Assembly (NCBI GenBank): GCA_034096865.1
Contig: JAWQFJ010016316.1
Span: 1 to 48,884, forward strand
DNA length: 48,884 bases
Reading direction: 5' to 3'
DNA from: Theodoxus fluviatilis
Taxonomy: Eukaryota; Mollusca; Gastropoda; Cycloneritida; Neritidae
Shown in pieces: positions 10,727 through 48,884 of this stretch (positions within the stretch are counted from its first letter, which is position 1; the number at the start of each line of letters is the position of its first letter). Made by a program: the position numbers and the translations under genes. The notes beneath the pieces were generated by a model. That model worked only from the letters and a program-made list of their open reading frames with translations, made no database searches and had not been told where the DNA came from.

Positions 10727-11146
10727 CTGCACTTCAAAATGTAGTGGAATATTAGTTTTGTTCCATGCAGTTTTGTAAATACATACTTTCAAAGATATTT
10801 TCCGAGAGCATCAACGCATTGAAGAAAGTAACACAACTTGTTTGTCACACACCCTTTATTGTGCTGAGTGCACTTGTGAGTTATGACTCTCAGACTGAGA
10901 CACTACTTCACAGTGGTCACACAAGGCAGATCATTAAATCACTGGGCAATTCTTTGACGTTGGGTAGGTTCTCATGCAATGGCATGCGCACAAATAAAAT
11001 AACTACTTCCATTTTTCCTGTAAATGCACTCTGTATTTCAGTATTGATTAAGAAATAGGTTAAGTCTAGCAATGATAGCTTGAGTTCACACTGGCCAAAA
11101 AACTTGGCAAAAATGTTTCCAATGTACACAGTCAACATGAAAGATA

Positions 11147-11290
11147 GCATACTGCTAGGAAGGCACCAAACATACTGCTAGGAAGGCACCAAACATCCTG
11201 CTAGGAAGGCACCAAACATACTGCTAGGAAGGCACCAAACATACTGCTAGGAAGGCACCAAACATACTGCTAGGAAGGCATCAAACATCC
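11147..11290. repeat. 23-bp minisatellite, six copies
   Basis: Six nearly identical copies of a 23-base unit beginning catactgctaggaaggcacc. Single variants: one copy has catcctg, and the last has gcatcaaa. Confidence 0.95.
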
Positions 11291-12540
11291 CACTGGCTTT
11301 GAGCGCGGTGCTACAACACATAATTTCTTTGTATATCATGCACTGGATAACTAATCTCATCTTGATATGATACTGAAGAGTACTGAGAAACTAAACCACA
11401 GCCATCAGATGGTAAAAATATGTACAACTTTCCACATAATTGGAATCAAAGACAGCACAAGAAATATATGAAAAATCTTAATATCGTGTAGAGTATTTAT
11501 GAGAAAAAAAGTATACCCTTTTCCCACGATGCTCCACGATTTTAATACTTGCAGCCTATAACACATAAGAATTTCTTTCTTATGACATCAAGTGAAGTTT
11601 AAAAAATAACAAACAGATTTATCATGTAATATATTGGTTCAAGAAACAAAATGTTTCTGTTTAACCGCACTACATAAAACTGCAGTATATTCCCATTCAA
11701 ACTCAATGATCAATTAAAATTGATAGTCATCATTTGTACATGAATCGATCAATAAACAGAAAAACCAAACACAAACAAACAAAAACTTCATACTAGTGTT
11801 ATCTAAAGCAGAACACTAACACTGTAAGCCTCTCCTGAAGACAAAATGTTACACACCACATTTTCACAAAAGCAGACTTTCTCGTACCACCAGACCAATT
11901 CAACAACTGACCTACCAGTCTATTAACTGCTTAACCCTTACGTTGCTGAGTTTTTTTAGCAATGCGTCATTGCTCTGTGCTGACTTTCCCCCCCAGAATT
12001 TACTCCAAAAACGGTCACCATCTTTGAAGTCAATTTTCATATTCTTCTTCACCTCTAATCAAAAAATGCAAAGAATAAAAGTTGTAGCAGAGAGAATTCT
12101 GCACACAGTGGTATGCAGCACTTGAATGAAATTTATCATAATACCTGTGTTTTATTCTCAAAATGAAATACAACACCAACAACAACAAAACAGACCAATG
12201 AAATGCCTTTACACTAACTTTATTATCTAATCATGACCTCCAGCAATTATCAGGCTTGATTTCTGATAGGTTACCTAGTAAAAAGAATGACAAAAAAGGC
12301 CTCAAATCCTTACATGCACCTCAAAAGTCACCACGTACTTGCTGTGATCATGGAGTAGAGGTGTGGTTGGGAGTGGGGAAGACGCTGATCAGAGTGCCTA
12401 AAAACACTCTAACCTTGTTGAAAGCAAAAGATTTTCATGAGGAATTATAAGCATAACTATTTACACATCCACAAAATGACACCAATGGAATATCTACATG
12501 TTACTACAGGTACAATGACATACTAAATAAAAATGACTGA
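11291..12540. other. No recognised gene
   Basis: AT-rich sequence, dense in stops in all frames. A few ORFs of about 60 codons lack motifs. Nothing is supported here. Confidence 0.4.
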
Positions 12541-12554
12541 AACTGGAAAATCAC

Positions 12555-12596
12555 ACATACACACACACACACACTCACACACGCACACACACACAG
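12555..12596. repeat. (CA)n microsatellite
   Basis: Imperfect CA dinucleotide tract with CT and CG interruptions. Confidence 0.85.
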
Positions 12597-12912
12597 CTTC
12601 TACCCAAGGCAAGTGTCCATAGCAGGTTGAAAATTATCTAGGAAATCAAGCAAAAATCTCTACAGCATGTTCAAAATCTCCAATCTCGAAACTGGGAGTG
12701 AAGCGCGAGTTGGTGGACTGTTTGGGCTGCGAAATATTGTGATGCATACCCAGACCTGTTTACCCCTAAAACCTGTATTTTGTGGGAGCAAAAGTGAAGA
12801 AATGTGTAGTTTTGTAATTGAATGTGTAGATTTTCTCGTCGCCCTATTAGAAAAAACAAAAACAATGTTTGCTTCTTTTTACTACATGTAGTTTGCAATT
12901 ATTCATTGCGTC

Positions 12913-13310
12913 ATGAAGTTCCTCAATCAAGATCATTTTTCCATGTGCGGTTTATTGACTAAGACTGACAGCACACTAACTCGAAGCCATAACTTCAAAC
13001 TAACAAAGAAATCTACTAACACTCATATTTACAAGCATTTTTTCACTAATCGTGTCACTAACATGTGGAACAGTCTATCACAAGACACAGTCGGTGCAGA
13101 TACACAAAACGCCTTTAAAAACCAACTGGACAAAGTCTTTCAGAATAATATGTACTCCACTGACTGGAGTCTAGACTAATCAAGAAATACTAGGTGTTAG
13201 GCAAATTATCAGAGAGTGAAACCAGACAACCTCTAACCAAGACTGATCAAAATAGCAAAAAATAGGGCAATAGGCTGAAAGCCTACAATGCCTTTCTTTC
13301 TACTATGCTA
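12913..13310 (+). mobile_element. 5'-truncated non-LTR retrotransposon, 3' end
   Basis: The 88-codon frame at 12913-13179 has the signature of the extreme C-terminus of LINE reverse transcriptases. A Lys-rich KLTKKSTNT stretch is followed by FFTNRVTNMWNSLSQDTV, and then by FKNQLDKVF, the usual Arg-Val-x-Asn-x-Trp-Asn-Ser-Leu then Phe-Lys-x-x-Leu-Asp pattern. A short 3' untranslated region with aatagggcaataggctgaa follows to about 13310. Nothing upstream of 12900 belongs to the element, as expected for a truncated reverse-transcribed copy. Confidence 0.78.
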
Positions 13311-13463
13311 TACTAAGTACACAACACACAAGGATTTAAAGAACAAAAATTAACAAAATTAAACACATTTTTGATGAAGCACAAATCCAAAAACCTGTGC
13401 ACATAGAGGACAATGTTCAGTCACTGAATGTTCATACAGTATCTCTCAGCTTAAGCACTCATT

Positions 13464-13814
13464 TCATTTTCCTTCTTGAGGCTGTGGTTTGAGGCTTTTG
13501 GCATAAGCACTCTTCGGAGTGTCGAGGTCACTGTCGGTCAGCCTTCGAACAGCTTCTGTAGGTCCCAGAGGATTTGATTTCAAAACCAGCAGGCTTTCAA
13601 CAGTGGCATGTGAAAGACTGGCTCTCTGGGCAGTGCGATTCTTCCGCACACATCAAAACACTCTTTTACAGTGCGCGCTGCTGTGAGGGAATCCTTGGCT
13701 TTGTAATTGTGTATTTGTGATTTCTGTTTTAAATGCCACTTGTTACATGTAACATTTCACAGCGCTCAAAACACAACCAAACTTACTGTTACTTTAACCT
13801 CCTGGTATAATGTT

Positions 13815-13893
<79 letters not shown>

Positions 13894-14380
13894 ATATTGT
13901 GATAAGATATGACAAGAACTCACCGGCAGCTATTTTGGAGTCCGCAAATGCAACTTTCATGGCTTTGGTTAGTTTGTCAGCTGTAGAGATCGGCAGATTC
14001 GCATCAGTAATGATGTGACAGATCATGGCCTCCGCCTTGGTGACAGATCTTTCAAAAGTCGGCACCTTTCTTCACAAAGAAATCCATTTTCTTTTGTTTC
14101 GGCTTGCCTTTCGCTTGACTCACTCGGTCCGCTTCCTTGTGGGATACACTATTCACATGATGGGTACAATCAAACTTCCCAGAGTGGCTGACAGAAAATG
14201 GGAGTAGCAGACAGTGCAATGAGCAAACTGTTTTTGTTTCCGCGAAGTGACAAGGCATGGGTATTCCTCATGATATTTTTGCAGAAAGACTTGGCTCGGC
14301 ACTTTGCTCGTCTTCTTCTTTTTGGTTGGTGGCATTTCGGAGTCATTTTCTTCACTGTTCTCATCTTCAGTTTCAGCCAT
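13464..14380 (-). pseudogene. Broken BED-finger/hAT-like gene
   Basis: The N-terminal part at 14380-14160 is acidic, then KKKK, then a Cys-x2-Cys half finger (FAHCTVCYSHF). The frame then shifts to a segment at about 14180-14065 with HHVNSVSHKEADRV and MDFFVKK. It shifts again to 14060-13924 with VTKAEAMICHIITDANLP and DKLTKAMKVAFADSK. That last piece ends at a good donor (GCCG|GTGAGT, exon end 13924). A C-terminal piece lies at 13649-13464 (RASLSHATVESLLVLKS). The order matches hAT-derived BED/SCAND3-type proteins, but the nuclease core is missing. Two frameshifts argue for a pseudogene. A related, more intact ORF lies at 20298-20807. Confidence 0.55.
13816..13891. repeat. (CA)n microsatellite
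   Basis: About 38 uninterrupted CA dinucleotides, starting roughly 30 bases after the donor of the BED-like pseudogene exon. Confidence 0.95.
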
Positions 14381-14689
14381 TGTCTCGAAAAGCGCACGTG
14401 GGTTGGCAGTAGGCCTAACGCGTTCAGTTGTGCACGGTATTCGCTTGGAGAAGCTGATTCGTCACTAACAAGCTACAACGCAACGCCCGCGGACGCTATA
14501 TGCGCTGCACACAGCAAACGACTTCTGGCCGAAAACATGGATCGGAAAATAAATCAGTCAAGCGAGATGATGAAAATTGCGGATTGTGATATGCGTAGCT
14601 GAAACAATACCGTTTTCGTAGAAAACAATAGACTTGCGTAGTTGCGTAGTATATTATGCAAATTCGTTGTTTACTACGCTCAATGTGTA

Positions 14690-14930
14690 GTGTAAACAGG
14701 TCTGCATACCTGATTGTTTGTTTGGTCATTAGTCCGAATACATCGTCATCGAAGAAGTACGCAAACATCTTATTGGCATCGTCACTTTCAGTGTGAACAA
14801 GTGGGCCAGTCGGAAAGAGTGTAATGCGCTTCCTGATGCACGTCTTGATCTACTTGATGATGCTCGCTCCATTACACGCTCATCGATGTCTTCTGACATA
14901 AATTGACACAAAAAAACACCAAACTTCAGA
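14690..14930 (-). pseudogene. Possible piggyBac-like transposase fragment
   Basis: Minus-strand reading gives MSEDIDERVMERASSSRS from the Met near 14911. After a frame change near 14785 it gives NKMFAYFFDDDVFGLMTKQT, resembling the start of the piggyBac transposase core (Phe-Phe, then Leu-x-x-x-Gln-Thr-x-x-Tyr-Ala). It runs into a possible donor (CAG|GTATGC) near 14710. No flanking TTAA termini were found, so the assignment is tentative. Confidence 0.35.
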
Positions 14931-15274
14931 GCGAATTTACTCGAAAATTTTGTAGAGATCACCCATACAAATAACACATGCGCAGAAAGATCACGATTTC
15001 CGCTTTCCTGCTGTGGTATTTATAGATAATTGACGTCATTTTCAAGGGAGATAAGCGCGTTCAAACTCACCCACCCTCAGTGATCGAGCGCGGGTGGGAC
15101 CTTCCGCCATCCGCACACAGCAGTGAAAACAAGCTCGGCAGGAATTCCCACCGGCCGCACGGAGAAGGTTAACTGGCCAATCAGACACCGAGGCCTTTGA
15201 TCCAATGGAATTCCATGGCTTGCCGTCCAATCAGATTATAGCTTGCAGTCCTGTCATCCAATCAGATGCAAGAG

Positions 15275-45041
<29,767 letters not shown>

Positions 45042-45099
45042 CCTGAGAGTCCAGCTATGAGAGGGGCATCTAGCAGCCACTGTGGCATGTTGACACACA

Positions 45100-45291
45100 A
45101 ACTTGCATGCACATGCTTGTGCACAAACACACATGCACACACATCCAGCAACCCACCCACACCCAGCGACCCACCCACACATACACATAGTGACATATCA
45201 ACACATGAACACACACATACATACATAAACACACACAAAAACACAAACACAGACAAGCACACACAAACACCTGCATTCACACACACAAGCA

Positions 45292-45349
<58 letters not shown>

Positions 45350-45359
45350 CCCACCCACC

Positions 45360-45395
<36 letters not shown>

Positions 45396-45425
45396 TACAT
45401 ACACACACACACATCTACACACACA
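45100..45425. repeat. CA-rich array with (CT)n block upstream of ACADM start
   Basis: CA-rich tracts flank a pure CT run at 45297-45347, then CCCA and CA tracts to about 45420. It begins roughly 60 bases upstream of the ATG at 45041, so the proximal 5' region of ACADM is repeat-dominated. Confidence 0.9.
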
Positions 45426-45429
45426 TCCT

Positions 45430-46060
45430 TCTTTTTGAAACATTATCAAACCCTTTTAATTGGAAATGTATGTAATGTAGGTTGGTTGCATAATTCTCAA
45501 AATTACATTCTGCCAAAGAGGTTTGGCGAGTGAAATAAAATGTGTGCAAATGAGTATAATTGCCATGGAATATATATACATCATTAGCAAAAGTATTCAC
45601 TAAGTAAACGGCAGAGGTAAAGGTGATACTTTTTTATAATACTGTCACTATCCATCCATTGGTGGGTGATAAAACTGTACACTAAATACTTCCTGTTCTG
45701 TGCAGTGATGAGGATGCTATGTGCTATTAATTATGACAAGCCATTGGTTGAGTGTCATTAATTGATGGAGTCCAGCTAAATCCAAAACTTGACCAAGTCA
45801 GAAATACTGTTCAACAAATGTGGCCACTTTAAAAACTCAACAACATGTGCACTCTGCCGGTCCAAAATACAAGTGTCTGTAAAACTAAAAGGCACATTTC
45901 TATTGACGAGATGTCTACATCTTTTCAGCCAAGCAAATCAGTACTTGATGCTTCAAGATAAAATAATACCTGAAGGTTAACGCAAAGTCATCATGGTATA
46001 ACGGATGAACTATCGAAGTGAGCTGCCAGCACGCTTGCTAAAAGATTACGTAGCACTTGA
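45430..46060. other. Upstream of ACADM, no recognised gene
   Basis: Unique AT-rich sequence. No promoter element can be identified with confidence. The ORFs are short and lack motifs. Confidence 0.4.
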
Positions 46061-46065
46061 CAAAT

Positions 46066-47069
46066 GGATAATAATAATAATAATAATAATAATATAATAA
46101 AATAGTATATTTATATCACATACCTTCCCTTGACAGGCAAGCTCATGGCGTTTACAATTTTAAAATCAACACTCATACAACCACTCAACCCTACGTTCCT
46201 ACAAAAACTCACACATTATACATATAAACCCCCCAAAAAATAGAAAAATAGATCCAATAGAACAAACTATACAATATAGTACTTGTAGGCTAGGTCAAGA
46301 AAGGTGAAGCAGCTCAGCGGGAAAGGCGGATCAGAAGAGGTGGGTCTTTAGAGCACTTTTGAACTGGGGCAGTGTCAGAATGACGGACTGAGAGAGGCAG
46401 ACTATTCCAGGTTACAGGTCCAATATAGGAGAAGACACGCTGTCCTTGAGTTTTCTTGTTACGGCGAGGGACCTTAAGCATTCTAGAGTCAGCAGCTGAG
46501 CGTAGAGATCTGGAGGGTCTGTAGACTGTAAGAATTTCTGTAAGAGTGTGTGGTGCGGTGTTGTTGATGGCCTTAAAGCACAAAGTAGCAAGTTTATATT
46601 CTATCCTCTGAGAGATGGGGAGCCAGTGAAGTGTATACATGTAGGAGTGGAGAGACATGGGTACGCTTGGAACATCGAAAGACTAGCCTAGCAGCACAAT
46701 TCTGAACTTTATGGAGTTTGTTAAGCAGAGTGTCAGGGATGCCAGCGAGAAGAGAGTTTCCATAGTCGAGACGAGACAGAACAAGTGATGTGATGAGCGT
46801 TTTGGTGGCCTGCTGAGAAAGATAATGACGAATGGTACTTATTTTCCTCAACTCGTAATATGTTGACAGACTTTGTTGACATGAGCTCTCATTGTCAGAT
46901 CATCGTCAAACATGACGCCTAAATTTCTAACCGACTGAGAGAAGACGATGTCACTGTGACCAATGGTTATATAGTTTGAGGGCCTGATCTGGTTTGCTTC
47001 TGCCGCCCACCAGGAGTGCTTCAGTTTTTGAGTCATTGAGTTGGAGCTTGTATTCAACTTGGTCATCAC
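46066..47069 (-). mobile_element. 5'-truncated CR1/L2-like non-LTR retrotransposon, 3' part
   Basis: Minus-strand frames in order: 47069-46848 with PSNYITIGHSDIVFSQSVRN and LGVMFDDDLTM; 46851-46594 with LSRLDYGNSLLAGIPDTLLN and LHKVQNCAARLV; 46658-46314 with TLHWLPISQRIEYKLATLCF and VTWNSLPLSVR. These are the thumb and C-terminal blocks of CR1/L2-type reverse transcriptase in the right order, separated by small frameshifts. A 3' untranslated region and an ATA/TAT trinucleotide tail (46067-46098) complete the 3' end. Confidence 0.88.
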
Positions 47070-47955
47070 GACGAAGATTGTTACTGCCGCTAAGGTTCGC
47101 TAAGTACCAAGTACACAATCAGCATTGAAAAGAATGAGTTGACACATCAAACTCGTAAGAACAACACAGTGTTGTCATCTGAGCCGGGGTTCGACTAAAG
47201 ACACGCGGTAACTTCCGACAACAACTGAAATCATGTCTCCCACAACGCGTAGTTTAAAACACTCATTTAGCCACAATGCCCACATCCAACTTTAATGTTA
47301 TGCCAAGAAATGCTACTCGTAGACTTTGGCACTATCATTCAAGCACTCAGCACAGCAATGGCGGCTACAACAGTCTCGTACTGGGCCACAACTTCTAATA
47401 GTAGTAAGTACCCATGCATCCGGCATAAATGAAAGAAAGGGATGAACTTCCCAAGTAGCGAGCTAAGAGTAAGAGGAAGAAGATATAAGTGCCTCAATAC
47501 CTCCTGTAATCTACTAATGAGTCCATTACAGACAAATCCTGTGGAGTTAATCATTGAGAGTTGAGCCACTGGCTGATGCAACTAAGAGCGAAGCTAGACG
47601 GTAGACAAGGAAGCGGACACACCTACCTGACGAGATGCCATGGTTCACGATGGGATCGAGACGGGAAATCATGGGGCTAAGGAGTAAGGTACAAAGGTCG
47701 GTTTGCAGTTTGCATAACCGAGAGGTCATAGACGTTTGCAAATGCAGGGAAAAGAAGTACTTCTGGTATAAAGGTATGACTTCATTATAGTACAAGGGAT
47801 TGCGACTATGGATAATGGTAGCAAAGACCCTATGATGGTAGTGTTTCGGCATATTTTTCAGTTTTCGATTAGTAAGCGCGCTGCTACATTGCAGAGTTAT
47901 CTCCCCTGAGCAAATGCAATTTAATGCATCCGTCTGCAAAGTTTTGTCTACATAT
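47070..47955. other. No recognised gene
   Basis: Between two retrotransposon pieces. A 145-codon minus-strand frame (47984-47547) has no recognisable domain and ordinary composition. It may be chance or unknown transposon sequence. Confidence 0.35.
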
Positions 47956-47957
47956 GA

Positions 47958-48436
47958 TACATACATAAGCATAAAAAGCGTCAAGCTGAGCGACAGTGGC
48001 TCCGTTCTGGATTAGCCGTTCACACAAAAATGTTCAGCTCCTTCAAACACAAGATCAATCGTCTCGTAGATAAGGCTAAAGACAGTGTATTTCAACGCAA
48101 AGATAGTTGCGTCTATACCACTTGTAGGCAGTTGTTTTCCATCACAAACACACTCATGAACAAGGCCCGTTGTACCGCCCTCCCTTCCTCCCCACTGTCA
48201 TCACTACCTCAGAAGTGTTGTGACTTCTTTGTGTCCAAGGTGTCTGACATGCGAAGCAACGTTGACATGTCTGCTGGTACAGGTGCTAGCGAAGACCCAG
48301 TATCCTTCAGTGGTACTCTCCTTCAGTTCAGCTCGGTTGAGTCTAGTGTGGTCCTTAAGACCTTCCGTAGTATGACCCCTACCTCCTGTGACCTTGACCC
48401 TGTTCCCACGTCCCTCTTACTTGAGTCAAACCCATC
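47958..48436 (+). mobile_element. CR1/L2-like retrotransposon fragment (endonuclease-RT linker)
   Basis: The plus-strand frame opens after a TGA near 47957 and reads RQAERQWLRSGLAVHTKMFS, then NRLVDKAKDSVF, QLFSITNTLMNKA, CCDFFVSKVSDMRS and SMTPTSCDLDPVPTSLLLES. This is the linker between endonuclease and reverse transcriptase of CR1/L2 elements, including the Asp-Pro-x-Pro-Thr-x-Leu-Leu block that precedes the polymerase. Similarity stops at about 48436, and a stop follows at 48489-48491. The polymerase does not follow. Confidence 0.82.
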
Positions 48437-48884
48437 CACACGTACGGCCCACGCGGTCGCTGGGCTTAGCCAATCGTTGGCGCGGAACTAGTCTATTTTT
48501 AGCGCAGACTTCTCTGGCTCACACTGCTGGTATCACAAATACGGCACTGTCTGGAACCAGCGTCTCTTTGACTCCATCACGCGTTTTCGCTTCGGTTCTA
48601 GCCTATCGCACAACCACAACAAAATGGTTATTCACTGCCAGTGGGGCATGTTGCGGATCTTTCTTGCGGCCTGGTTTCCCCACTGTCCAAGACAGTGGTA
48701 TGTCGTAAGTCAAGTGAGACGCAGGGGCGAGGACGATTTTCCAATCTTTATTCGCAGCTGATACAAGCGCTCAGTCACCCAGATGGAATGGGGTCTGTGC
48801 GCTCCCAGATGGAATGGGGCACCTCTTCTAAGCAGGCATCGCAGCCTCTATTTATTAGGACAGAAACAAAGCGGGAGGGGCTTT
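48437..48884. other. No recognised gene
   Basis: Plus-strand sequence after the retrotransposon fragment. A short direct repeat agatggaatgggg occurs at 48781 and 48809. Nothing else is recognised. Confidence 0.4.

Noticed and set aside
15000..15060. Polyadenylation signal for ACADM
   Set aside because: The stretch on the minus strand reads ctataaatac and not AATAAA/ATTAAA. No convincing signal was seen near the stop codon.
47547..47984. 145-codon minus-strand ORF
   Set aside because: No domain or coding evidence was found, and it overlaps the start of a retrotransposon fragment on the other strand. Kept only as unexplained sequence.

Overview
The window is nuclear DNA of an animal, most likely a mollusc or similar marine invertebrate. 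The signs are spliced genes with GT/AG introns, abundant non-LTR, piggyBac and pogo-type transposon relics, and a very heavy load of micro- and minisatellites. The species cannot be fixed from sequence alone. There is no bacterial-style operon and no CRISPR array.

The central feature is one complete gene on the minus strand, 45041 down to 15275. I read it as mitochondrial medium-chain acyl-CoA dehydrogenase (ACADM). Thirteen coding exons, all with GT/AG boundaries and compatible phases, give a conceptual protein of 440 residues. Exon lengths match the human gene base for base over most of the protein (98, 70, 101, 81, 131+109 fused, 72+69 = 141, 96, 177+72 = 249). The 1.3 kb coding sequence is spread over 29.8 kb, and about 40% of that span is four large tandem arrays.

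The most unusual observation concerns those arrays. Three of the four (17.5-19.2, 32.0-36.8 and 40.4-43.4 kb) end exactly on the 3' splice site of the next exon. In two of them every repeat unit is a copy of that splice site plus the first 6 or 12 bases of the exon, so the introns carry dozens of ready-made decoy acceptors. Several donors are also followed at once by other repeat arrays. This looks like a recurrent process that amplifies exon-intron junctions in this gene.

Layout: 0-2.8 kb, decayed non-LTR retrotransposon (+). 4.25-5.77 kb, a 69-bp duplication whose second copy carries a 1.4-kb inverted-repeat transposon, so filled and empty sites lie side by side. 6.3-9.5 kb, possible small plus-strand gene(s) of unknown function around an intact 202-residue ORF. 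7.2-7.7 kb, internally deleted pogo/Tigger element. 10.4-15 kb, microsatellites, a retrotransposon 3' end, and a broken BED/hAT-like gene. 15.3-45.0 kb, ACADM with introns holding tandem arrays, a BED-finger ORF, a nested pair of piggyBac elements and a third piggyBac. 46.1-48.5 kb, two oppositely oriented pieces of CR1/L2-like retrotransposon, possibly a twin-priming product.
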